64,000 nucleotides of DNA, from NCBI GenBank assembly GCA_001899805.1, contig MKWP01000004.1, positions 62,001-126,000 of the forward strand, in the 5' to 3' direction. Below are positions 19,870 through 27,615 of this stretch, piece after piece. This DNA is from Lysobacterales bacterium 66-474 (lineage in GTDB: Bacteria; Pseudomonadota; Gammaproteobacteria; Xanthomonadales; Rhodanobacteraceae). How positions within the stretch are numbered: the stretch's first letter is position 1; each line of letters starts with the position of its first letter. The notes under the pieces were generated by a model. That model was not told where the DNA came from. It made no database searches and saw only the letters and a program-made list of their open reading frames with translations. The translations under genes were made by a program, and so were the position numbers.

Positions 19870-21498
19870 GTGGCGAGCGCAACCCAGACCATCCTGAACC
19901 AGCACACCGCCGGCGGCGTCGATCACATCCGGCGCGAACTGCGCGTGCTGGACGTTTACCGCGTGTTCCAGGCCCTGGTCTACGTGGTGCTGTCCCTGAG
20001 CAGCCTCGCTTTCGACTGGATGCCGTTGCGCGACCCGATCGTCGCGCGCACCACCGCACTGGTCTACATGGCGTTCGCCTTGATCGTGCTGGCGCGCGAC
20101 CTGCGCGGATCGCGCACGCTGGCCGCCAGCACCGGCGCCTGCCTGAGCGTCGACGTGGTCGCGGCGTTCCTTGCCGCGGTCACGATCCCGGCCGCACACA
20201 CCGGCATCGCCGCGATGCTGGTGATCAACGTCGGCGCGGCCGCGCTGCTGCTGTCGCCGCGCCTCGGCAACCTGTTCGCGGCGCTGGCAACGCTGGCGAT
20301 GATCGCGCAGGCGCTGCTGGTGGCGGACGACGTCAGCCGCGCATTGGTGGAAGCCGGCCTGTTCGGCGTGGCCTACTTCGCCACCGCCGCGCTGTGCTAC
20401 GCGCTCGGCAGCCAGATGCGCGCCAGCGAGGCGCTGGCCGAGCAGCGCGGCAGCGACCTCGCCAACCTCGCGCAGGTCAACGACCTGATCATCCGCCGCA
20501 TGAAGACCGGCGTGCTGCTGGTGGATGACGCCAACCGCATCCACCAGATCAACGAATCGGCCTGGATGCTGGTGGGCAATCCCGGCATCGAGCAGCGCGA
20601 CCTCGGCACGGTGGCGCCGGAACTGTCGCGCCGCCTGTACCACTGGCGCACCACCCACGAACACGACGCCAGCGCGGTGGCGCTCGCGGAAAGCGCGCCG
20701 GAAGTGATCCCGCGCTTCACGCGGCTGTCCGCACACGACGATTCCTACGTGCTGATCTTCCTCGACGACACCTCGCTGGTGTCGCAGCGCGCCGAACAAC
20801 TCACGCTCACCACGCTGGGAAGGCTGTCCGCGTCGATCGCGCACGAAATCCGCAACCCGCTGGCGGCGATCCGCTATTCCGCGCAACTGCTCGCCGAATC
20901 GGACAAGATTCCGGCGGCCGACCAGCGCATGATCGAGATCATCAACAACCACTGCGGGCGCGTCAACGAGATCATCGAGAACATCCTGCAGCTGTCGCGG
21001 CGCGAACGCTCGCGGCCGGAATCGCTGGACCTCAACAACTGGGCGGTGCGCTTCGTCGACGAATACAAGGAAGCCAACGACACCGGCCAGGACAGCCTGC
21101 GCCCGCTGCTGTATCCGCGCCCGGTCGAGGCGCTGGCCGACCCGCAGCATCTCCAGCAAGTCGTGTGGAACCTGGTGCAGAACGCGCTGCGCTACGGCCG
21201 CCTGCCGGAAGAACCGGCACGGGTGATGGTGGTGGCGCGCCTCGCCAGCGACAACGGCCCGCCGTTGCTGGAAGTGATCGACCGCGGCCCGGGCATCCCG
21301 CCCAAGGTCGCCGCGCAGATCTTCGAACCGTTTTTCACCACCCACCAGTACGGCACCGGCCTCGGCCTGTACCTCGCCAAGCAGATGTGCGAGGCCAACC
21401 AGGCCAGCCTCGAATACGTGCCGGTCGCGGGCGGCGGCAGCTGTTTCCGCATCACGCTGACGGCGCCGGTGCGTTCGCCGGTGGGAACCGAGGCATGA
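19870..21498 (+). CDS. pilS: PilS-type sensor histidine kinase
   Basis: About 542 residues from a GTG (VASATQTILNQHTAG); no ATG is available near the N-terminus, so the start is uncertain by some codons. Six hydrophobic helices (about 35-195) form the membrane sensor, followed by a PAS domain (MKTGVLLVDDANRIHQIN), a DHp domain with the phospho-acceptor histidine in SASIAHEIRNPLAAIRYS, and the HATPase region (N-box NLVQNALRYG, G1 DRGPGIPP, G2 GTGLGLYLAKQ). Paired with pilR 82 nt downstream, it should control type IV pilus gene expression; in Pseudomonas PilS responds to membrane pilin level. No pilin gene is in the window. Confidence 0.88.
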   Translation: MASATQTILNQHTAGGVDHIRRELRVLDVYRVFQALVYVVLSLSSLAFDWMPLRDPIVARTTALVYMAFALIVLARDLRGSRTLAASTGACLSVDVVAAFLAAVTIPAAHTGIAAMLVINVGAAALLLSPRLGNLFAALATLAMIAQALLVADDVSRALVEAGLFGVAYFATAALCYALGSQMRASEALAEQRGSDLANLAQVNDLIIRRMKTGVLLVDDANRIHQINESAWMLVGNPGIEQRDLGTVAPELSRRLYHWRTTHEHDASAVALAESAPEVIPRFTRLSAHDDSYVLIFLDDTSLVSQRAEQLTLTTLGRLSASIAHEIRNPLAAIRYSAQLLAESDKIPAADQRMIEIINNHCGRVNEIIENILQLSRRERSRPESLDLNNWAVRFVDEYKEANDTGQDSLRPLLYPRPVEALADPQHLQQVVWNLVQNALRYGRLPEEPARVMVVARLASDNGPPLLEVIDRGPGIPPKVAAQIFEPFFTTHQYGTGLGLYLAKQMCEANQASLEYVPVAGGGSCFRITLTAPVRSPVGTEA

Positions 21499-21580
21499 TG
21501 CACGACGCACTTCAACATGGCGCGTCCGCGCGCGCCGCGCTACCCTCGTCGCCAGAGGGCATCAAGGAACCGGGGCAGGC

Positions 21581-22978
21581 ATGACCAAACAAACGGTGCT
21601 GGTCATCGATGACGAGCGCGACATCCGCGAGTTGCTGAGCATCACGCTCGGTCGCATGGACCTCAACGTCGATACCGCGGCCAGCGTCAGCGATGCGAAG
21701 AAGCTGCTGGGCGAGGTCCGCTACGACCTGTGCTTCACCGACATGCGCCTGCCCGACGGCACCGGCCAGGAATTGATCGAGCTGATCGCGCGCGAACATC
21801 CCGAAACCCCGGTCGCGATGATCACCGCCTACGGCAACGTCGAGGCCGCGGTGGAGGCGCTGAAGGCAGGTGCGTTCGATTTCGTCAGCAAGCCGGTCGA
21901 CATCCACATGCTGCGGCGGCTGGTGCAGACCGCACTGCGCGTGAGCCAGCAACCGGCCGAGCAGGCCAGCGAAGACGCCGAGGTGCCGGCCAGCCGCCTG
22001 GTCGGCGAATCGCAGGCGCTCAGGGAAGTGCGTGCACGCATCGCCAAGGTCGCGCGCAGCCAGGCGCCGATCTACATCAGCGGCGAATCCGGCACCGGCA
22101 AGGAACTGGTCGCGCGTTCGATCCACGAATTGGGGCCGCGCGCGGCCGGTCCTTTCGTGCCGGTCAACTGCGGCGCGATCCCGTCGGAACTGATGGAAAG
22201 CGAATTCTTCGGCCACAAGAAGGGTTCGTTCACCGGCGCGCACGCCGACAAGGAGGGCCTGTTCCAGACCGCCAGCGGCGGCACCCTGTTCCTTGACGAA
22301 GTCGCGGAACTGCCCCTGCACATGCAGGTGAAGCTGCTGCGCGTGATCCAGGAAAAGGCGGTGCGCCCGATCGGCGGCCGCGGCGAGGTGCCGGTCGACG
22401 TGCGCATCCTGTCGGCCACGCACAAGGACCTCGCGCGGCTGGTCCAGACCGGTCATTTCCGCCAGGACCTCTACTACCGCATCAACGTGATCGAACTGAA
22501 AGTGCCGCCGCTGCGCGAACGCGAGGGCGACATCCCGCTGCTGGCCAGGCATGTCCTGAAGCGCCTGTCCGAACAGGCCGGCGTGGCCGTACCCGTCCTG
22601 CAACCGGCCGCGCTCGCGGCGCTGGGCGATTACGATTTTCCCGGCAACGTGCGCGAACTGGAGAACGTGCTGGAGCGCGCGATCGCGCTGTGCGACAACG
22701 GCGTGATCGAACCCGTCGACCTGATGCTGGAATCGCCGCCCGGGCGCGACGACGAGGACGAGGAAGACGTCGATGACATGCCGGATGACGAATCCTTGCC
22801 GGAGGCAGCCGAAGGCAACGGCAACGTCGGCCTCGACGACTACATCAGCAACATCGAACGCGACGCGATCCTCAAGGCGCTGAAGGAAACCCGCTACAAC
22901 AAGACCGCGGCCGCCAAGAAACTCGGCATCACCTTCCGCGCGCTGCGCTACAAGCTGAAGAAGCTCGGCATCGATTAG
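21581..22978 (+). CDS. pilR: PilR-type sigma-54 response regulator
   Basis: 465 residues. The receiver domain (1-125) has the acidic pair DDERD, phospho-acceptor aspartate in LCFTDMRLPDG and lysine in FVSKPVD. The AAA+ domain (about 140-380) has Walker A GESGTGKE, the sigma-54 contact loop ESEFFGHKKGSFTGA, Walker B GGTLFLDEVAEL and the arginine finger region. An acidic linker (DDEDEEDVDDMPDDE) precedes the Fis-type helix-turn-helix NKTAAAKKLGITFRALRYKL. Its C-terminus closely resembles PilR, supporting the name over NtrC. It activates sigma-54 promoters, classically pilA, when phosphorylated by PilS. Confidence 0.92.
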   Translation: MTKQTVLVIDDERDIRELLSITLGRMDLNVDTAASVSDAKKLLGEVRYDLCFTDMRLPDGTGQELIELIAREHPETPVAMITAYGNVEAAVEALKAGAFDFVSKPVDIHMLRRLVQTALRVSQQPAEQASEDAEVPASRLVGESQALREVRARIAKVARSQAPIYISGESGTGKELVARSIHELGPRAAGPFVPVNCGAIPSELMESEFFGHKKGSFTGAHADKEGLFQTASGGTLFLDEVAELPLHMQVKLLRVIQEKAVRPIGGRGEVPVDVRILSATHKDLARLVQTGHFRQDLYYRINVIELKVPPLREREGDIPLLARHVLKRLSEQAGVAVPVLQPAALAALGDYDFPGNVRELENVLERAIALCDNGVIEPVDLMLESPPGRDDEDEEDVDDMPDDESLPEAAEGNGNVGLDDYISNIERDAILKALKETRYNKTAAAKKLGITFRALRYKLKKLGID

Positions 22979-23064
22979 CGTGCGATCATCCGTGATCGCC
23001 GCATCAACGGTCGATCCTGTTCAACGAAGCCGGCTGATTGTTCCATGGAATCCGGAACGGCCTT

Positions 23065-23127
23065 GAAAGCCGCCATCCATGGCCAAGGGTTGCGTGGCCT
23101 GACTTTCCACAACAGCCGCTCCGAATG
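23065..23127. repeat. Dispersed intergenic repeat, copy 1
   Basis: About 63 bp downstream of pilR that align with 53968-54028, roughly 75-80 percent identical with a 2-nt gap; shared blocks include GCCATCC, TGGCC, CCTGACTTT and CAGCCGCT. Both copies are intergenic and in the same orientation. The rest of the 162-nt pilR-to-23141 gap shows nothing else I can name. Confidence 0.5.
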
Positions 23128-23140
23128 CGCCCGCGCGCCA

Positions 23141-23797
23141 TCAACCCCGCAACCCGTCACGCCGGGCCCGCGCTTCGCGTGATCCATGGCGGTAGCGCCG
23201 GATCTTGTCGATGGTGCCGCAGGTTTCCATGGCGCACCAACGGCGGCGTTGGTTCTTGCTGGTGTCGAGGAACAGCCAGCCGCATGAGCTGGTGTTGGCA
23301 CAACGGCGAAGGCGCGAAGCCGGCGTAGAGCCAAGCAGGTCCAGGGCGTCGAGCACGATGCGCTTCAGCGGCAGCCGTGCATCGCGGACATCCTTGCGCC
23401 AATGCAGGCGCCCGTCGGCGCCCAGTGACTGCCCGGCCCAGGCCCGATGCACCCAGCGATCGAGCCCGCGCACCGCGTCCGCAGGCGCCCGCACATCGTC
23501 GATTCGCGCGGCGAACAGCGCATGCAGGTGATCCCGCAGGCCCTCCACTTCGCGCATCAATGCCGCACGCTGGCGCGCGGAGCGCGGCGCATGCACGTTG
23601 TCATCCGAATGCAGTGCGCCGGCACGGATGCACCATTCGAGGAAACGCTGCAGCTGTTGCAGGTAGTCCTCGACCTCCAGCGCGTAGCGGTCGTGGATGG
23701 TGTTGACGAAATCCAGGCACAGGCGCCCGCCATCCAGGCGAACGTCGGCAACCGGCCGTGGCGGTACGTGGTGGTGTTGGCGCAGCACGCGATGCAT
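23141..23797 (-). CDS. ABATE/CGNR zinc-finger-like protein with altered CGNR motif
   Basis: 218 residues from the ATG of MHRVLRQHHHVPP, preceded by GGAAGG at good spacing; longer in-frame starts would cross the promoter-like region. The N-terminal part (DGGRLCLDFVNTIHDR, then helices) matches the ABATE domain. The C-terminal zinc-finger has the expected cysteines (RRCANTSSCGWLFLDTSKN, RRRWCAMETCGTIDKIRR), but the family-naming CGNR tetrapeptide reads CGTI. These proteins are thought to be DNA-binding stress-linked regulators; none is well characterised. It is divergent from the membrane protein at 23898 and may control it. Confidence 0.75.
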   Translation of the reverse strand: MHRVLRQHHHVPPRPVADVRLDGGRLCLDFVNTIHDRYALEVEDYLQQLQRFLEWCIRAGALHSDDNVHAPRSARQRAALMREVEGLRDHLHALFAARIDDVRAPADAVRGLDRWVHRAWAGQSLGADGRLHWRKDVRDARLPLKRIVLDALDLLGSTPASRLRRCANTSSCGWLFLDTSKNQRRRWCAMETCGTIDKIRRYRHGSREARARRDGLRG

Positions 23798-23820
23798 CTC
23801 GAACCTTCCGGTCCCGCAAT

Positions 23821-23858
23821 CTTTGATACCGTCTAAATACGTTTTAATGGTAGCATCC
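23821..23858. promoter_or_regulatory. AT-rich divergent promoter/operator candidate
   Basis: The 100-nt gap between the divergent CGNR-like and membrane-protein genes contains an AT-rich island with TACC...GGTA ends (imperfect dyad, about 8 of 13 positions) and a TTGATA element followed by TTTAAT at a short 14-nt spacing. It is suggestive of a shared control region, no more. Confidence 0.3.
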
Positions 23859-23897
23859 ATGCCCACCTCGAAACCATGAAACGGGGATTCCTGCACG

Positions 23898-25247
23898 ATG
23901 CCCATGTCCAAAGCTTCGGCAACGCCACCCATCGACGCAACCCAACGCAAACTGATCGCCGGCATCGTCATCACCACGCTGGTGGCACTGGCCATCGTGA
24001 TCTTCGTCTTGGCAAAGGGCGGCCGTCCCGATCCGCCGGCGCTGCGCGCGGCCGCCACACTGCTCGATGGCTCGTGGCGCTTCCACACCGGGGACAACCC
24101 GCACTGGGCCGACACGAGGTTCAACGACAGCGACTGGGGAACGATCGACATGACCGCGCAGCCGGGCAGCCACGACGGCGATGTGGGCCTGCCCGATTAC
24201 GTTGGCGGCTGGATGGCGCATGGCCATCCCGGCTACCAGGGTTACGCGTGGTACCGGCGAGCGGTGACGGTACCGGCGGGACACGCGCGCTGGGACATCC
24301 TCGGTCCGACCATCGTCGAAGACGGCTACGAGCTTTACTGGAACGGCCGCCTGCTGGGCGGGTCCGGCAGGCTTGGGCCAGCCCCGCACCTCGTGGGTAC
24401 GCGGCCGCTGCGGTTCCCGCTTCCCGCCGACGCGGCAGGCACCCGTGGCATCCTCGCGGTCCGCGCCTACCTGCTTCCCGGCTTCGGGCGCAGCGCAAAC
24501 AGCGGCGGCATGCACGCGGCGCCGATCCTCGCACCTGCGGCGGTCGGCAGTGCACTCCACCGCGCGCAATGGCAACGAACGATCGCCGGTTACATCGTCG
24601 ATGCGATCGAGCCGCTTGCCATGCTGGCACTCGTCGGCCTGGCACTCGGCTACCGGTCGCGCAGCAGCCACAAGGGCTTCCTGGTTTTTGCCTGCATCGC
24701 GCTGGTACTGTCGGCAGCCAGACGCGCCAGCAACGCGATCATTTCATGGACCGACCTCGAAGACCTGACGACCTACGCGTGGCTGGCGGCCGTGATGTGG
24801 GTGCCGATCGTGGCCGCGTGGACCCTGGCCTGGAACCGCTGGTGCCTGCGGCCGTGGAAAAGCATCGACGCCCTGGCCGTGGTGCTGGCGATCGTGGGAG
24901 TTGTCGGCGTCGTGACCCATCTGCCGCATGTGGCGACCGGCAGCCGACTCGCCTCGATTGCGTTGTTCGTCGTGATCGCCGCGCGCATCGTCCGCAGCGG
25001 CCCCATGCGGTGGCTGGCAACCATTACGCTGGCCGCGATCGTGGCCGTGCTCTTCGGCGGCGAACTGCTCGATCCGATCGGCGTGCCGGGCATCTGGTTT
25101 CCGTTCGGCATCGGCGTGTCCCGCACGCAGTACATCTACGTGCTCGCCATCCCGCTGCTGGCCGTGCTGATCGTGCGAACCCTGCGTCCGAAGGGCGCAC
25201 ACGGCGCGAGCGAGGCGGCGGGATCGTACCAGCGCGGTGTGGCTTGA
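23898..25247 (+). CDS. Membrane protein with periplasmic jelly-roll-like domain and multi-helix membrane module
   Basis: 449 residues starting MPMSKASATPP. One N-terminal membrane helix (about 19-41) precedes an extracytoplasmic segment of about 150 residues with features of a galactose-binding-like jelly roll (DGSWRFHTGDNP, FNDSDWGTID, AWYRRAVTVPAG, YELYWNGRLLGGSG). About seven to eight further hydrophobic helices follow (from 232 to the end). This resembles the 7TM receptors with DISM extracellular modules, but no kinase, GGDEF or other output domain follows. It could sense or carry a ligand for the divergent regulator; function unknown. Confidence 0.7.
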   Translation: MPMSKASATPPIDATQRKLIAGIVITTLVALAIVIFVLAKGGRPDPPALRAAATLLDGSWRFHTGDNPHWADTRFNDSDWGTIDMTAQPGSHDGDVGLPDYVGGWMAHGHPGYQGYAWYRRAVTVPAGHARWDILGPTIVEDGYELYWNGRLLGGSGRLGPAPHLVGTRPLRFPLPADAAGTRGILAVRAYLLPGFGRSANSGGMHAAPILAPAAVGSALHRAQWQRTIAGYIVDAIEPLAMLALVGLALGYRSRSSHKGFLVFACIALVLSAARRASNAIISWTDLEDLTTYAWLAAVMWVPIVAAWTLAWNRWCLRPWKSIDALAVVLAIVGVVGVVTHLPHVATGSRLASIALFVVIAARIVRSGPMRWLATITLAAIVAVLFGGELLDPIGVPGIWFPFGIGVSRTQYIYVLAIPLLAVLIVRTLRPKGAHGASEAAGSYQRGVA

Positions 25248-25367
25248 TACGCACGACAAGACCCTCCCGGGCTCCTGGCCCCCACGGATTCGCAGTCACT
25301 GGACAGGGCTGTGCGACAACGGCGTGATCGATCGAAGGCGCGCCGCAAGGTAACAGCCGGTCGCTCC

Positions 25368-26261
25368 TCAACCGCGGCCGGCCCGGTCCTTGAGCCATGC
25401 GATGACCGTCGCGACCGCGTGGCGCGGCGCACGGTCGGGATGCACAATCCAGTAGGCGTTGCCGATGTGCAGCTCGCGCTCCCCGAACGGCCTCACCAGA
25501 AGACCCGCAGCCACATCGTCGGCGGCCAGGCGGTGGCGCACCAGGGCGACGCCCTGTCCCTGCGCTGCGGCACGCAACAGCAAGTCCGACGAGGCGAAAC
25601 GCGGCCCACGTTGCAGGTTCAGCGAGGCAGGTCCGAACCGCTGTCGCCATCGCTCCCAGCCCGCGTGCGGATCGCGATCGTGCAGCAACCGCAACGACGA
25701 CAACACCTGCGGTCGCGCCGGGCGCCCCACCTCCTTCCAGAGCCCGGGGCTCATCACCGGATACAGCGCATCGTCCATCAGCGCCTCGCAGCGCAGTCCC
25801 GGCCACGGACCCGTGCCCATCCGTATCGCCAGATCGATGCCATCGGCGTGCAGATCCTCGACATGCTGATTCACCAGCACTGCCAGCTCGATGCGGGGAT
25901 GGGCACGTTCCAGCGCAGGCAATCGCGGCAGCAACCAGCGCGCAGCAAACGAGGGTGCTGACGAAATCGTGACCGCGAAGGGCGAACGTGCTTCACGAAC
26001 CGCCATCGCCGCAGCTTCGATGTCACCCAACCCGGCCAGCACGGCCTTGCCCAACGCTTCGCCTTGGGGCGTCGGCGCCCAACCGCGGCGACCGGCTCCC
26101 TTCTCGCGCGCCAGCGGAACGCCCAGCCACGCCTCCAACTCGGCCAGATGCCGGCTCACCGACGAATGCGCGATTCCCAACTCGCGCGCCGCCGCTCGTA
26201 CGCCGCCATGCGTACAAGCCAGCGCAAACACGCGCAGGGCATTCAGGGGCAGGTCTCGCAT
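25368..26261 (-). CDS. LysR-type regulator (GcvA-like), divergent from LysE exporter
   Basis: 297 residues from the ATG of MRDLPLNALRVFALACTHGG; an upstream ATG would add 35 atypical residues. The helix-turn-helix covers about 5-63 (VRAAARELGIAHSSVSRHLAELEAWLG); the effector domain starts near 90 (FAVTISSAPSFAARWLLPRL) and resembles the GcvA/AmpR subgroup (DGIDLAIRMGTGPWPGL). Its start is 86 nt from the TTG of the LysE-family gene on the other strand, the usual arrangement for an exporter and its regulator. The effector is unknown. Confidence 0.9.
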   Translation of the reverse strand: MRDLPLNALRVFALACTHGGVRAAARELGIAHSSVSRHLAELEAWLGVPLAREKGAGRRGWAPTPQGEALGKAVLAGLGDIEAAAMAVREARSPFAVTISSAPSFAARWLLPRLPALERAHPRIELAVLVNQHVEDLHADGIDLAIRMGTGPWPGLRCEALMDDALYPVMSPGLWKEVGRPARPQVLSSLRLLHDRDPHAGWERWRQRFGPASLNLQRGPRFASSDLLLRAAAQGQGVALVRHRLAADDVAAGLLVRPFGERELHIGNAYWIVHPDRAPRHAVATVIAWLKDRAGRG

Positions 26262-26347
26262 GGTCTCGATATTAGACCAAAACAGCCGCGCACGATCCAG
26301 CCGGACCCGCCAGCATTTCCCGGTCCCTGCAACCGATCCGGTCCCCC

Positions 26348-26929
26348 TTGGCATCGCTGCTCTCAATCGCCGGGCTCCTGCTCGTCGCCGCCATCACACC
26401 CGGACCCAACAACCTGGTGGTATTGCGCACCGCTGCCCGCAACGGCTGGCATGGCGCGCTGCCGGCGATAGCCGGGATCGTGGCGGGCGGTCTGGCCTTG
26501 CTTGTCCTGGTGACTGCCGGAGCGGGCAACTTGTTTTCCACATGGCCATGGCTGCGCGTCGCGATCGAGACCGGCGGCGCGTTGTACCTGGCGTGGCTGG
26601 GCGCGCGCATGGTCACCGCAGCCGACCGTGATGAAGGCTCGATGCCGCTGCCAGGCGGATTCCTCGGCTTGTTCGGTTTCCAGTTCCTCAACCCGAAAGG
26701 CTGGATCATGGTGCTGACGGTCGTCGCGGCATCGCCCGCGACCGGTGTCGTGAGCAGCTTGCTGGCACTGGCACCGTTGTTCGCCTGCATCCCCACGCTC
26801 TGCCTGTTGCTATGGGCAAGGCTGGGTGGAGTGCTGGCACGACACCTGGCCGTGCCGGCGGTGCGTCGCTGGACCGATCGCGGGCTGGGCGCACTGCTGA
26901 TCTTCACCGCACTTTTGTTGCTGCCATGA
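26348..26929 (+). CDS. LysE/RhtB-family amino-acid exporter
   Basis: 193 residues, six hydrophobic segments, starting at a TTG (LASLLSIAGLLLVAAITPGPNN); no ATG lies near the N-terminus. The family motif AAITPGPNNLVVLRTAARNG is complete, with GFQFLNPKGW in the middle. Members export amino acids or their analogues from the cytoplasm. It is divergent from a LysR gene and its stop TGA lies just before an FMN reductase reading frame, so the three may be one regulatory unit. The substrate cannot be told. Confidence 0.88.
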   Translation: MASLLSIAGLLLVAAITPGPNNLVVLRTAARNGWHGALPAIAGIVAGGLALLVLVTAGAGNLFSTWPWLRVAIETGGALYLAWLGARMVTAADRDEGSMPLPGGFLGLFGFQFLNPKGWIMVLTVVAASPATGVVSSLLALAPLFACIPTLCLLLWARLGGVLARHLAVPAVRRWTDRGLGALLIFTALLLLP

Positions 26930-26958
26930 CCCGCAACCTTCGACACGAGGTTTACCGC

Positions 26959-27615
26959 ATGAACCTGCACTATCCATCACTTCACCGGATCCTTGCCCTG
27001 CCCGGCAGCCTGCGCCGCGACAGCTGCAACCGCAAATTGCTGGAAACGGCCAGTCGCTGCGCGCCCCCCGATTCGCGTATCGAATTGTTCGATGGTCTCG
27101 CAGAGGTGCCCCTGTTCAACGAGGACCTGGAATCGGTGCAGCCCTTGCACGAGGGCGTTCGCCGTTTGCGCAAAGCCGCCGCCGGCGCGGATGGCCTGCT
27201 GATCGCGACGCCGGAATACAACCAGTCCATGCCGGGTGTGCTGAAGAATGCCATCGACTGGCTGTCGCGGCCGCTGCCTGACGAACTCCTGCCGGGCAAG
27301 CCGACCGCGATCATGGGTGCCTCGACGGGTCGCTGGGGCACACGCCTCGCGCAAGCGGCGCTCAGGCAGACACTTGCCGCGACCGAGGCGCTGGTGATGC
27401 CTGCACCGACGCTGTTCGTGCGTGACGCGGCGCAGGTATTCGACGATGCCGGCGAGCTGGGTGACCCAGCCACGCGGGAATCCCTGCACGAACTGCTGCT
27501 CGCCTTCTCGCTCTGGATCGAACGAGCCGGGACAACCGCCTCTCCGATCGCTGCCCGAGGCACATCGAATTCGCACGCGAGTTCATCGCTCGCGAGACCG
27601 GCGAGCGATCAATAG
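26959..27615 (+). CDS. NADPH-dependent FMN reductase family protein
   Basis: 218 residues from the ATG of MNLHYPSLHRILALPGS, chosen for the ACGAGG ribosome site upstream; an ATG at 26926 overlaps the exporter's stop (ATGA) and is the alternative. Flavodoxin-like fold: phosphate loop LPGSLRRDSCNRKLL, then TPEYNQSMPGVLKNAIDWLSR (flavin and dimer region) and GASTGRWGTRLAQ. Related enzymes (ChrR, ArsH, SsuE-like) reduce quinones, chromate or FMN. The last 30 residues (ASPIAARGTSNSH...) look appended, and the 3' end overlaps the convergent mannosidase gene by 7 nt. Confidence 0.85.
   Translation: MNLHYPSLHRILALPGSLRRDSCNRKLLETASRCAPPDSRIELFDGLAEVPLFNEDLESVQPLHEGVRRLRKAAAGADGLLIATPEYNQSMPGVLKNAIDWLSRPLPDELLPGKPTAIMGASTGRWGTRLAQAALRQTLAATEALVMPAPTLFVRDAAQVFDDAGELGDPATRESLHELLLAFSLWIERAGTTASPIAARGTSNSHASSSLARPASDQ
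27585..27609 (-). terminator. Hairpin starting in the mannosidase stop codon
   Basis: ATCGCTCGC (27585-27593) and GCGAGCGAT (27601-27609) form a perfect 9-bp stem with a 7-nt loop. On the minus strand the first stem base is the A of the GH92 gene's TGA. No T-run follows. On the plus strand it lies within the last codons of the FMN reductase gene. Confidence 0.45.
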
